From Flaviramulus sp. BrNp1-15 (GTDB lineage: Bacteria > Bacteroidota > Bacteroidia > Flavobacteriales > Flavobacteriaceae): 64,000 nt of DNA. Under the pieces are notes generated by a model, which did not search any database, had not been told where the DNA came from, and was given only the letters and a program-made list of their open reading frames with translations. Location of the stretch: assembly GCF_022259695.1 (NCBI RefSeq), contig NZ_CP092099.1, forward strand, positions 1,286,471 through 1,350,470, given 5' to 3'. The translations under genes were made by a program, and so were the position numbers. Each line of letters opens with the position of its first letter. Position 1 is the first letter of the stretch. This document shows positions 17,557-26,195 of the stretch, one piece after another.

Positions 17557-17863
17557 GATTTTATTCTTTTATTATTTGTTTTTAATACATTTATAGTCAA
17601 TATGTTATAAGTGTATATTTGTCGTATTTTCCTTGATTTCAATCCAAACATACTCACTTTTTCTACAATCTGCAAAAATAATAGATGTAATGCAGGTATA
17701 TTAACATAATTAACATAGTTAAAAGTACGTATAACTTTTATGCGATTCAGTTTAAAAACTGTTAAAATGTGCTTTATTCTTTTTTATCTATAATTAATAT
17801 CACTTTCACAGAAAAAGAAATATAAGTACTTTTGCACATCATTATTCAAAAACTATTCCAAAG
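17557..17863. other. 307-base divergent intergenic region upstream of valS and the DUF1573 gene
   Basis: AT-rich, with no open frame of note. It holds the valS promoter element at 17827-17834. I find no TAnnTTTG match for the minus-strand DUF1573 gene and no convincing hairpin. Confidence 0.6.
17827..17834 (+). promoter_or_regulatory. -7 promoter element (TACTTTTG) for valS
   Basis: TAnnTTTG match ending 29 bases before the valS ATG. Confidence 0.6.
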
Positions 17864-20500
17864 ATGAGTATTCCATCAAAATATGATGCACAAACAGTAG
17901 AGAGTAAGTGGTATGATTACTGGATGAAACATAATTATTTTCATTCAACGCCAGATGCTAGAGAGCCATACACTATTGTAATTCCACCACCAAATGTAAC
18001 TGGAGTTTTGCATATGGGACATATGTTGAATAATACCATTCAGGATGTTTTAATACGTCGCGCGCGTTTACAAGGGAAAAATGCATGTTGGGTTCCTGGA
18101 ACAGATCACGCATCTATAGCAACAGAGGCTAAAGTTGTTGCAAAACTAAAAGAACAAGGCATAGATAAAAACGACTTAACTCGCGATGAGTTTTTAGCAC
18201 ACGCTTGGGAATGGACGCATGAATATGGAGGTGTAATCTTAGAACAGCTTAAAAAATTAGGTTGCTCATGTGATTGGGATAGAACCAAATTTACAATGGA
18301 CGACGATATGTCTGAAGCTGTAATAAAAGTTTTTGTTGATTTATATAACAAAGGATTAATTTATAGAGGATACCGAATGGTAAACTGGGATCCTGAAGCA
18401 AAAACAACTTTATCTGATGAGGAAGTAATTCATGAAGAACGTCAAGGAAATCTATATTACATAAATTATAAGATAGAAGGAAGCGATGATACCTTAACTA
18501 TAGCTACAACACGTCCTGAAACTATTTTTGGTGATACTGCTATTTGTATCAATCCAGAAGACGAACGTTTTGCACACTTACGTGGAAAAAAAGCAATTGT
18601 ACCAATTTGTAATCGTGTAATTCCTATTATTGAAGATGAGTATGTTGATGTTGAGTTTGGTACAGGTTGTTTAAAAGTAACGCCTGCACATGATGAAAAT
18701 GATAAAAATCTAGGAGATAAACATAAATTAGAGGTTATAGATATCTTTAATGAAGATGCTACTTTAAATAGCTTCGGATTACAATTTGAAGGTCAAGATC
18801 GTTTTGTAGCTAGAAAGAATGTAGCAAAAGTATTAGAAGAAACAGGTGTTTTAGTGAAAACTGAAACACATCTAAATAAAGTTGGTACGTCAGAGCGTAC
18901 AAAAGCAGTTATCGAACCAAGATTAAGCGACCAATGGTTCTTAAAAATGGAAGAGTTGGTTAAACCAGCAATTGAAGCTGTTTTAGGAGAAGATCCTGAA
19001 ATTAAATTATTTCCAAAGAAATTTGAGAATACCTACAGACATTGGATGGAGAATATTCGTGATTGGAATATTTCACGTCAATTATTTTGGGGACAACAAA
19101 TTCCTGCTTATTTCTATGGAGATGGAAAAGAAGACTTTGTAGTAGCCGAGAGTAGAGAAGAAGCTCTAAAATTGGCTCAAGAAAAAACAGGAAACTCTAC
19201 TTTAAAAGCTGAAGACTTAACTCAAGATACTGATGCTTTAGATACGTGGTTCTCATCTTGGTTATGGCCAATGAGTGTGTTTGATGGTATACGTAATCCA
19301 GAAAACGAAGACATAAAATATTATTATCCAACTAACGATTTAGTAACTGGACCAGATATTTTATTCTTTTGGGTTGCACGTATGATTATTGCAGGCTACG
19401 AGTATAAAGATCAAAAACCGTTCAATAATGTATATTTAACAGGTTTAGTTCGTGATAAGCAACGTCGTAAAATGAGTAAATCTTTAGGGAATTCTCCAGA
19501 CGCTTTAAAATTAATAGAAGATTATAGTGCAGATGGTGTTCGTGTTGGTTTATTATTAAGTAGTGCAGCAGGAAACGATTTAATGTTCGATGAGGCTTTA
19601 TGTCAACAGGGAAAAGGCTTCGGTAATAAAATTTGGAATGCTTTTAATTTAACTAATTTATGGGAAGTTAGTGAAACTATCGAGCAGCCAGAATCTAGTA
19701 AAATCGCTTTAAATTGGTATGAAGCGAAGTTTCAAACGGCATTAGTTGAAATTGAAGATCATTTTAGTAAATATAGATTAAGTGATGCTTTAATGGCAAT
19801 TTATAAATTGATATATGACGATTTCTGTGGATGGTTATTAGAGATTGTAAAGCCAGCTTATCAACAACCAATTGATGCTGAAACTTACAATAAAGTAATG
19901 TCAATATTTGAAGATAATCTTAAAATATTGCATCCATTTATGCCATTTTTAACCGAAGATATATGGCAATATATAGCAAAACGTACACCAGAAGAAGCAT
20001 TAATAGTTGCAAAATGGCCGGAAGCAAAACCAATAAATAAAGAGATAATCTCTCAATTTGAATTTGCTTCAGAAGTTATTTCTGGAATAAGAACCGTTAG
20101 AAAAGAAAAAAACATTGCATTTAAAGATGCTATAGGTTTTTCAGTTATAAATAATGAAAATTCAAACACTGCATTTGATGAAGTTATTGCAAAACTGGGA
20201 AACTTAGAAACGATAGAATATGTGCAAGAACCTGTTGAAGGTGCTTTAACCTTTAGAGTAAAATCTAATGAGTATTTTATACCAATGGAAGGAGCAATAG
20301 ACGTAGAAGCAGAAGTGAAAAAATTAACTGAAGAGTTAAATTACACTGAAGGCTTTTTAAAATCTGTACAAAAGAAACTTTCTAACGAGCGTTTCGTTAC
20401 AGGTGCACCAGAACAAGTTGTGGCTAGTGAAAAAAAGAAAGAAGCTGATGCTTTGGCTAAAATAGAAACACTTAAAGCGAGTTTAGCGAGTTTAGGATAA
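17864..20500 (+). CDS. valS: valyl-tRNA synthetase ValS
   Basis: Charges tRNA-Val with valine and edits mischarged threonine. The 878-residue protein has the class I signatures HMGH in PPPNVTGVLHMGHMLNN and KMSKS in RRKMSKSLGNS. The WVPGTDHASIATE block identifies the valine enzyme. The editing domain carries TTRPETIFGDTA. An anticodon-binding region and a C-terminal coiled coil (from EAEVKKLTEELNYTEGF) complete the fold. It is a single-gene unit with its own promoter; the MFS gene converges on it 15 bases downstream. Confidence 0.98.
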   Translation: MSIPSKYDAQTVESKWYDYWMKHNYFHSTPDAREPYTIVIPPPNVTGVLHMGHMLNNTIQDVLIRRARLQGKNACWVPGTDHASIATEAKVVAKLKEQGIDKNDLTRDEFLAHAWEWTHEYGGVILEQLKKLGCSCDWDRTKFTMDDDMSEAVIKVFVDLYNKGLIYRGYRMVNWDPEAKTTLSDEEVIHEERQGNLYYINYKIEGSDDTLTIATTRPETIFGDTAICINPEDERFAHLRGKKAIVPICNRVIPIIEDEYVDVEFGTGCLKVTPAHDENDKNLGDKHKLEVIDIFNEDATLNSFGLQFEGQDRFVARKNVAKVLEETGVLVKTETHLNKVGTSERTKAVIEPRLSDQWFLKMEELVKPAIEAVLGEDPEIKLFPKKFENTYRHWMENIRDWNISRQLFWGQQIPAYFYGDGKEDFVVAESREEALKLAQEKTGNSTLKAEDLTQDTDALDTWFSSWLWPMSVFDGIRNPENEDIKYYYPTNDLVTGPDILFFWVARMIIAGYEYKDQKPFNNVYLTGLVRDKQRRKMSKSLGNSPDALKLIEDYSADGVRVGLLLSSAAGNDLMFDEALCQQGKGFGNKIWNAFNLTNLWEVSETIEQPESSKIALNWYEAKFQTALVEIEDHFSKYRLSDALMAIYKLIYDDFCGWLLEIVKPAYQQPIDAETYNKVMSIFEDNLKILHPFMPFLTEDIWQYIAKRTPEEALIVAKWPEAKPINKEIISQFEFASEVISGIRTVRKEKNIAFKDAIGFSVINNENSNTAFDEVIAKLGNLETIEYVQEPVEGALTFRVKSNEYFIPMEGAIDVEAEVKKLTEELNYTEGFLKSVQKKLSNERFVTGAPEQVVASEKKKEADALAKIETLKASLASLG

Positions 20501-20515
20501 GTTTTTAATTTCCAT

Positions 20516-21820
20516 CTATTCAACATTAGGCAATTTATAACTTTTTAGCACACCAATTAAACCTAAAATAGAAAGTGCTAAAATAATTACTTCAATAGAA
20601 ATTATAGAAATTAAGGCTGTTAATCCGCCAGTTACTAGTAATATTAAGCCAATAATGGTGTTGCTAACAGCCACATAATCAATTCGCTTGTCTCCCTCAG
20701 CCATATCTACAATATATGTTTTTCTGCCTAAGCGAACACCACCATGCGCAATTCCTAGAATAAAAAATGCTGTGGGGTAAACCCATAATGAAGTTCTTAA
20801 ATTTGAAGGATATATAGCAATAATAAACATAATTATACCCAATAATGAAGCAATTAACACACTAATTGTCATTACATTTTTACTTGATAAATCAGCCATT
20901 TTACCCCAAATAGGAGCACTTATTGTTGATGCAATGCCATTAGCAATAATGAATAAAGCCAATAAAAAAACATCTTTTCCTAAATAATTTTGAGCTAATA
21001 AAACATAAAATGGGCTTGATAAAGCTGAACATAATAAGAGTGATCTTGCAACAATGAAATTTCTTAACTGCTTGTCTGTTTTTAATAAACTCATTTTCGA
21101 AATTATACCTTGAGATGATTTTTTATTCTGTTGATTAGCTTCTGGAAATTCTTTAATCTGCGAATAAAATATAGCAGCAATAAGCCATAAAATGGAAGCA
21201 AAAAATATCAAATAACTGTAAAATTGTATACTGGCTTCGGTTTTTGATTTGTAAAGTAAAAACACTCCTATAGCAGTAACTAAAATTCCTGATACAGATA
21301 CTGTATAGCCTTTTAGTTTTCCTCTTCTAGTTTTTGGTATGGCTTTACCCAATACATCTTTAGAAGATAAAGAACAAATGCTTCTGGCTAAACTAAAAAA
21401 AACAAGCGCTAAAATTATAAACCAACCAGCTGTAACACCTTTAAAAGTTAATGCTATAAACCCAATGGAAGCTATTGCAAGAAACTGACAAAAAGAACCA
21501 AAAATCCATAACCATTTTCTTTTTTCTTTAGACTTGACAAAGTCAGATAAAGCAACTTGAGGGATCATAGAAAATGATTCTCTAATAGGTGTTATAAAAC
21601 TAATAAGATAAACAGGAGCATTAACAAAACTCATTACCCAAGTTAATACAGTTTTAGGATTGCTTAACGCATCTCCTAATTTGGTAAAAACACTACTAAA
21701 TAAAATTAAAAAATAATTTTTAGGTGCATATTTACAAGCTTCATCACTAATATCTGTGCAAATACGTTCATCTTTTTCATTATTTAAAAACTTATATAGT
21801 TTATTAGTAACGTTAGTCAT
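20516..21820 (-). CDS. major-facilitator-superfamily transporter
   Basis: 434 residues with about twelve hydrophobic helices and a short cytoplasmic N-terminus (CTDISDEACKYAPKNYF). The loop between helices 2 and 3 has VKSKEKRKWLW, and a second basic loop has PKTRRGKLKGY; both fit MFS layout. Late helices include the FFILGIAHGGVRLGRKTYIVDMA stretch. Nothing specific indicates the substrate. It lies alone on the minus strand, convergent with valS, and no TAnnTTTG element is visible upstream. Confidence 0.87.
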   Translation of the reverse strand: MTNVTNKLYKFLNNEKDERICTDISDEACKYAPKNYFLILFSSVFTKLGDALSNPKTVLTWVMSFVNAPVYLISFITPIRESFSMIPQVALSDFVKSKEKRKWLWIFGSFCQFLAIASIGFIALTFKGVTAGWFIILALVFFSLARSICSLSSKDVLGKAIPKTRRGKLKGYTVSVSGILVTAIGVFLLYKSKTEASIQFYSYLIFFASILWLIAAIFYSQIKEFPEANQQNKKSSQGIISKMSLLKTDKQLRNFIVARSLLLCSALSSPFYVLLAQNYLGKDVFLLALFIIANGIASTISAPIWGKMADLSSKNVMTISVLIASLLGIIMFIIAIYPSNLRTSLWVYPTAFFILGIAHGGVRLGRKTYIVDMAEGDKRIDYVAVSNTIIGLILLVTGGLTALISIISIEVIILALSILGLIGVLKSYKLPNVE

Positions 21821-21960
21821 GTATTAAAAGTTTTGGAATAAAAATCACTAATTTACAGTAAAAAAGTTTAGAAGATATATTCAATGATGAGCCTTATTGT
21901 TTTTTTCTATAAAGCCTATGTTTTAAGAATTAAACTTACTAGTTTTTGATTTGGTTATTT

Positions 21961-21977
21961 GTTACGTGCTGGCTTTA
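21961..21977 (+). repeat. possible left boundary repeat of the pseudogene slot
   Basis: GTTACGTGCTGGCTTTA, which partly matches the reverse complement of the sequence at 22432-22447 on the other side of the interrupted gene (shared GTTAC, T, C and GCT positions). Weak on its own; listed because the TIR-like gene at 43701 has a much better inverted pair at the equivalent places. Confidence 0.3.
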
Positions 21978-21993
21978 TTTATTAATTCTTTTT

Positions 21994-22431
21994 TTAATTC
22001 AGTTCTATAGATTTGCATTTCCTCTCCAGTTTGAGTACAACAATTTTCTTTTCTCCAAACTGCCAACATCTAAACCTATAAGCTTTGTCGTTGTAATTTA
22101 ATTTTCCACCAAATTGCCCAAAAGTCATATTAGATTCTTTGGTTTTAAAATATTCGTTATTGGTAGTTTTAATTTTTGTTTTGTGTAAATCTATATCATA
22201 TTCAATCAAAGTCATTAAAATTCCATTTTTGGGAATTATTATATTTTTTGCCAATGTAAAATTAGTTATTCCTAATTCAGGCTGTCCCTCAACACCGTAA
22301 ATTATCGCTACATACTGATTGTTAAATCACTTGGGATTTCTAGAGTTTTTTACTATATGATATTTATATTGGTTTGCTGAAATTAATATTCCGATTAATA
22401 GAAGAGGTGTTATTTTTTTCAGAATGTTCAT
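21994..22431 (-). pseudogene. secreted DUF6843-like protein interrupted by a nonsense codon
   Basis: From the ATG at 22429-22431 the frame encodes a signal peptide (MNILKKITPLLLIGILISAN). It meets TGA as codon 35 (22327-22329) and then stays open in the same frame to 21994. The downstream part reads FNNQYVAIIYGVEGQPELG ... IPKNGILMTLIEYDIDLH, which resembles the DUF6843 pattern (a short secreted domain with a V/I-I-Y-G core and a PxNGIL motif). A W-to-stop change (TGG to TGA) before FNNQY would explain it. It is either a decayed gene or a sequencing error. It sits alone between the MFS gene and htpG. Confidence 0.65.
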
Positions 22432-22447
22432 TTAGCTTGTAGGTAAC
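22432..22447 (+). repeat. possible right boundary repeat of the pseudogene slot
   Basis: TTAGCTTGTAGGTAAC immediately 5' of the pseudogene start codon. Its reverse complement begins GTTAC and aligns imperfectly with 21961-21977. Confidence 0.3.
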
Positions 22448-22473
22448 GATATGATATAAAATCGTTTTGATGT

Positions 22474-22498
22474 TTAATATCTACTGTAAACGAAGTTA
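22474..22498 (+). repeat. 25-nt element shared with the region upstream of the TIR-like gene (copy 1)
   Basis: 19 of 25 positions are identical to 44585-44609, including an unbroken 10-mer AACGAAGTTA. Both copies lie 40-70 bases upstream of an isolated minus-strand accessory gene and in the same orientation relative to it. Confidence 0.5.
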
Positions 22499-22529
22499 TC
22501 ATTTTTATCTGTAAAAGTCAATAAATAAA

Positions 22530-22559
22530 AAAACCACCTTGTTTTCACAAAGTGGTTTT
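22530..22559 (-). terminator. terminator after htpG
   Basis: An outer 8-bp stem (AAAACCAC / GTGGTTTT) extended by a nearly paired CTTGT/ACAAA segment, about 40 bases past the htpG stop, with a T-run in the minus-strand direction. Confidence 0.75.
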
Positions 22560-22600
22560 GGTTTATAATAGGATGCTGAAAATTTTCAGCGCGTATCAAC

Positions 22601-24511
22601 TTATTTTATCATTTCGTAGCTACGTTTAATGAAGTTAGTAAGTTCTTCACCTTTAAGTAAACCTTGAGACAATCTCGCTAAATCTAAGCTTTGGTTAATT
22701 AAACGCTCTTGTTTCTTTTTGGTTTTAGTATTTAAAATTTCACCTACCAATTCAGAATTCGTGTTTACAACTAAGTTGTACATTTCTGGCATATTACCCA
22801 TACCAAACATACCGCCGCCACCGGTTTGTTGCATCTCTTTCATTCTACGCATAAACTCTGGTTGCGTTATAGTGAAAGGCGATTCATTACTATCCATAGC
22901 TTCTAATTGTACCATAAATTTTTCAGAAGGAATAACTTCTTTAAGTAATTCATCTAAAGTTTTCTTTTGGTCTTCATCTAATTTAGAAATAGTGGTTTCA
23001 TCTTTCTTAATTAAATTATTAATGTGATCACCATCAACACGTGCAAACGTAATATTTTCTTTAGTGCTTTCTAATTTCTGAATTAAATGTGATACAATTG
23101 GCGAATCTAAAAGCAATACTTCGTAACCTTTGGCTTTTGCAGTTTCAATATAACTGTGTTGTGCATCTTTGTCTGAAGCATAAAGAATCACTAATTTATC
23201 ATCTTTATCGGTTTGATTTGCTTTTATTTTGTTGAATAATTCTTCGTATGTAAAATATTTACCATCAACAGTTGGGTAAAGCGCAAAGGCATCAGCTTTT
23301 TCAAAGAATTTTTCTTCTGAAAGCATTCCGTACTCAATTACAATTTTAATATCGTTCCATTTTGCTTCAAAATCTTCACGATTATTATTGAATAACGATT
23401 TTAATTTATCGGCAACCTTTCTGGTAATATAAGATGAAATCTTTTTAACCGCACCATCAGCTTGTAAGTAAGAACGCGATACGTTTAAAGGAATATCTGG
23501 AGAATCAATGACACCACGAAGCATAGTTAAAAACTCTGGAACAATACCTTCAACATTATCGGTTACAAAAACTTGATTTTGATACAGTTGAATTCTGTCT
23601 TTTTGAATATTTAAATCGTTCGTCATTTTTGGGAAATATAAAATCCCTGTTAAATTGAACGGATAATCTACATTTAAATGAATGTTGAATAACGGCTCCT
23701 CAAATTGCATGGGGTACAACTCACGATAAAAACCACTATAATCTTCATCTTTTAATTCTGTGGGTTGTTTTGTCCATGCAGGATTTGGATTATTGATTAT
23801 ATCATCAACCGTAATTTGTTTGTGTGGTTCAGTTGTTTCTTTACCGTCTTTATCTTTTGTTGTTTTAGGCGTAAAGTCTGGATCGTTTATTTCTTTAGTT
23901 CCAAATTTAATTGGAATGGGCATAAACTTGTTATACTTTAAAAGTAACTCTCTAATTCTACTTTCTTCTAAAAATTCTGTAGAATCTTCAGCAATATGAA
24001 GAATGATTTCTGTGCCACGTTCTTTTTTATCAGCTGTTTTTAATGTGAATTCTGGCGAGCCATCACAACTCCAATGTGCAGCAGGTTCACCTTTAAAAGA
24101 CTTTGTGATAATTTCAACTTTTTCAGCAACCATAAATGCTGAATAGAAACCAAGACCAAAATGACCAATAATTCCTGAATCTTTAGCAGAATCTTTGTAT
24201 TTATCTAAAAACTCTTCAGCTCCAGAAAAAGCTACTTGATTGATGTATTTTTCAACTTCATCGGCAGTCATACCTAAACCTTGGTCTATAATATGAAGCT
24301 TCTTGCCTTTTTTATCTACTTTAACTTCAATTTGCGGATTACCATATTCTACTTTAGCATCACCAACGTTTGTTAAGTGTTTTAGCTTTAAAGTAGCATC
24401 TGTAGCATTACTGATTAACTCACGTAAAAATATTTCGTGGTCGCTATATAAGAATTTTTTAATGAGTGGAAAGATGTTTTCTACCGATACATTAATATTT
24501 CCTTTTGTCAT
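22601..24511 (-). CDS. htpG: molecular chaperone HtpG (Hsp90)
   Basis: ATP-dependent cytoplasmic chaperone, 636 residues. The N-terminal GHKL ATPase domain shows FLRELISNATDATLKL, the DQGLGMT loop and GHFGLGFYSAFMVAEK. The middle domain has the NVSRSYLQAD-type region, here DIPLNVSRSYLQ, with its catalytic-loop arginine. The C-terminal dimerisation part contains a Gly-Met-rich insert (GGGGMFGMGNMPEMYNL) and the usual LVVNTNSELV. It is a single gene with a terminator. I find no TAnnTTTG element upstream, so it may use another promoter type. Confidence 0.97.
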   Translation of the reverse strand: MTKGNINVSVENIFPLIKKFLYSDHEIFLRELISNATDATLKLKHLTNVGDAKVEYGNPQIEVKVDKKGKKLHIIDQGLGMTADEVEKYINQVAFSGAEEFLDKYKDSAKDSGIIGHFGLGFYSAFMVAEKVEIITKSFKGEPAAHWSCDGSPEFTLKTADKKERGTEIILHIAEDSTEFLEESRIRELLLKYNKFMPIPIKFGTKEINDPDFTPKTTKDKDGKETTEPHKQITVDDIINNPNPAWTKQPTELKDEDYSGFYRELYPMQFEEPLFNIHLNVDYPFNLTGILYFPKMTNDLNIQKDRIQLYQNQVFVTDNVEGIVPEFLTMLRGVIDSPDIPLNVSRSYLQADGAVKKISSYITRKVADKLKSLFNNNREDFEAKWNDIKIVIEYGMLSEEKFFEKADAFALYPTVDGKYFTYEELFNKIKANQTDKDDKLVILYASDKDAQHSYIETAKAKGYEVLLLDSPIVSHLIQKLESTKENITFARVDGDHINNLIKKDETTISKLDEDQKKTLDELLKEVIPSEKFMVQLEAMDSNESPFTITQPEFMRRMKEMQQTGGGGMFGMGNMPEMYNLVVNTNSELVGEILNTKTKKKQERLINQSLDLARLSQGLLKGEELTNFIKRSYEMIK

Positions 24512-24708
24512 GATATGTGTGTTTTGTTGTTGTTTTAATTACATCAGAACAATAGTCAACAAAAATGCCAATTCACTAAATATGACAAACTGACATTTTA
24601 TGAACAATATTTTATCGTACTATTAATATTGTTTAAATTGCATCCTTCTATTTTGTCAATTTGATAAAATTTAGCTTTAAAAAATGTATATTGAGTAAAA
24701 ATTTGAAT

Positions 24709-25713
24709 ATGTATAATTCGAAAATAATAGGATTAGGTAAGTATGTGCCTGATAATGTGGTGACAAATGATGATTTGTCTAAAATGATGGATACCAATGA
24801 TGCTTGGATTCAGGAACGCACAGGTATAAAAGAAAGACGTTGGATAAAAAAAGGAACTGAAGATACTTCTGCAGTTATGGGTGCTAAAGCCTCTAAAATT
24901 GCTATAGAACGTTCTGGTTTAACCAAAGATGATATAGATTTTATTGTGTTTGCAACCATGACACCAGATTATTATTTCCCTGGTTGTGGTGTACAAATAC
25001 AAGATATGTTAGACATGAAAACGGTTGGAGCTATAGATATTAGAAATCAGTGCTCTGGTTTTATTTATGCCATATCAGTTGCAGACCAGTTTATAAAAAC
25101 AGGTATGTATAAAAACGTTTTGGTTGTTGGTGCAGAATACCATAGCAACGGTTTAGATAAAACAACCAGAGGTAGAGGAGTAACGGTGATATTTGGAGAT
25201 GGAGCAGGAGCATGTGTATTAACCAGAGAAGAAGATGCTACAAAAGGTATTTTATCAACACATTTGCATAGCGAAGGAAAACATGCAGATAAACTTATTG
25301 TTAAATCACCAAGTATTGCACATTGGGTTCCAGAAATCCTTGAAACTAAAGATGAAGATTTATCGTATTTCCCTTATATGGATGGGCAGTTTGTTTTTAA
25401 ACATGCTGTAGTTCGTTTTAGTGAAGCCATTATGGAAGGTTTGATTAAAAATGGATTGAAAAAAGAAGATATTGATATGTTAATACCACATCAAGCTAAT
25501 TTGAGAATAGCTCAATTTATACAAAAGAAATTTGGTTTAAATGATGATCAGGTTTTTAACAACATAATGAAATATGGAAATACTACAGCTGCGTCTGTAA
25601 TTATTGCATTAACTGAAGCTTGGGAAGAAGGCAAAATTAAAGCAGGTGACCATGTTGTTTTAGCGGCATTTGGTAGCGGATTTACTTGGGGTAGTGCTAT
25701 AATTAAATGGTAA
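24709..25713 (+). CDS. 3-oxoacyl-ACP synthase III family protein (FabH-like)
   Basis: Thiolase-fold condensing enzyme that joins an acyl-CoA starter to malonyl-ACP. With the start at 24709 it has 334 residues and begins MYNSKIIGLGKYVPDNVV. An upstream TTG at 24661 only adds a lysine-rich stretch and is rejected. The catalytic triad is Cys115 (NQCSGFIYA), His261 (PHQANLRI) and Asn291 (KYGNTTAAS). The oxyanion-area FGDGAGACVL and C-terminal AFGSGFTWGSA are normal. The flavobacterial genome may carry a separate fabH in the fatty-acid cluster, so this copy may serve a secondary pathway. It ends in a long perfect palindromic terminator. Confidence 0.9.
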   Translation: MYNSKIIGLGKYVPDNVVTNDDLSKMMDTNDAWIQERTGIKERRWIKKGTEDTSAVMGAKASKIAIERSGLTKDDIDFIVFATMTPDYYFPGCGVQIQDMLDMKTVGAIDIRNQCSGFIYAISVADQFIKTGMYKNVLVVGAEYHSNGLDKTTRGRGVTVIFGDGAGACVLTREEDATKGILSTHLHSEGKHADKLIVKSPSIAHWVPEILETKDEDLSYFPYMDGQFVFKHAVVRFSEAIMEGLIKNGLKKEDIDMLIPHQANLRIAQFIQKKFGLNDDQVFNNIMKYGNTTAASVIIALTEAWEEGKIKAGDHVVLAAFGSGFTWGSAIIKW

Positions 25714-25755
25714 TCTAATTATTCAGAATACATTTTTGAATCTTGAAATAAAACA

Positions 25756-25787
25756 AAAAACCCGAAACTATATAGTTTCGGGTTTTT
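25756..25787 (+). terminator. perfect palindromic terminator after the fabH-like gene
   Basis: 32 bases with complete dyad symmetry (each arm AAAAACCCGAAACTAT), ending in a T-run, 43 bases past the stop codon. Confidence 0.85.
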
Positions 25788-25908
25788 CTAGCTATTAATC
25801 AACTTCAACTAACACTAATGTGAAGAATCTTATTGTATTAGACGTAAAAAGTCTATTTATATTGCATGAGTTTTTAACATTTAACTTTTTTTAACAGGTT
25901 TAAAGAAA

Positions 25909-25935
25909 AAACCCGAAATATGAGTTTCGAGTTTT
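25909..25935 (+). terminator. imperfect terminator-like hairpin
   Basis: Arms AAAACCCGAAA and TTTCGAGTTTT, one mismatch, short loop. The arm sequence echoes the stronger hairpin at 25756, suggesting a diverged duplicate. Confidence 0.5.
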
Positions 25936-26099
25936 AAAATATACTAATCTTTAAATACGAAGTTTTTCTTGTGTAGACGACTAACTCTAAATAATTATTC
26001 TTTCGCTTTGGCTAGATTGTATATTACGTTTAACGTTGTGATATTGTGTTTATTGTATAAAATTTAAATTTTTTTTAAAAATTTTTGCTTTTTAAAAGC

Positions 26100-26131
26100 A
26101 AAACCCCAAAACATATATGTTTTGGGGTTTT
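26100..26131. terminator. perfect palindromic terminator of the TonB-type receptor gene
   Basis: 32 bases with complete dyad symmetry (arm AAAACCCCAAAACATA), about 65 bases past the stop of the minus-strand gene and flanked by A- and T-runs, so usable in both directions. A second palindrome (TTTTGCTTTT / AAAAGCAAAA) overlaps its left end. Confidence 0.8.
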
Positions 26132-26195
26132 TTATTTAATAAACTTGCAATAACACTAACCATCAATTATTATGCAGATTATTAAATTTTATATT

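Larger units (their letters stand above)
25714..26195. other. 482-base intergenic region with three terminator-like hairpins
   Basis: No open frame of any length on either strand. It holds hairpins at 25756-25787, 25909-25935 and 26100-26131, plus a smaller palindrome just before the last, and is otherwise AT-rich. A short non-coding transcript between the hairpins is possible, but no promoter element of the local consensus was found. Confidence 0.6.

Noticed and set aside
22327-22329. TGA in the interrupted gene as selenocysteine
   Set aside because: No selenocysteine-specific family or stem-loop right after the codon was seen, and Trp fits the surrounding sequence; nonsense change or sequencing error is simpler.
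24661-24708. Longer N-terminus for the fabH-like protein
   Set aside because: The added residues are lysine-rich and unlike the family; the ATG at 24709 gives the standard start.
26041-26103. Palindrome before the receiver-side terminator as an operator site
   Set aside because: It overlaps the stem of the strong terminator and is made of A/T-rich arms; no promoter is close to it.
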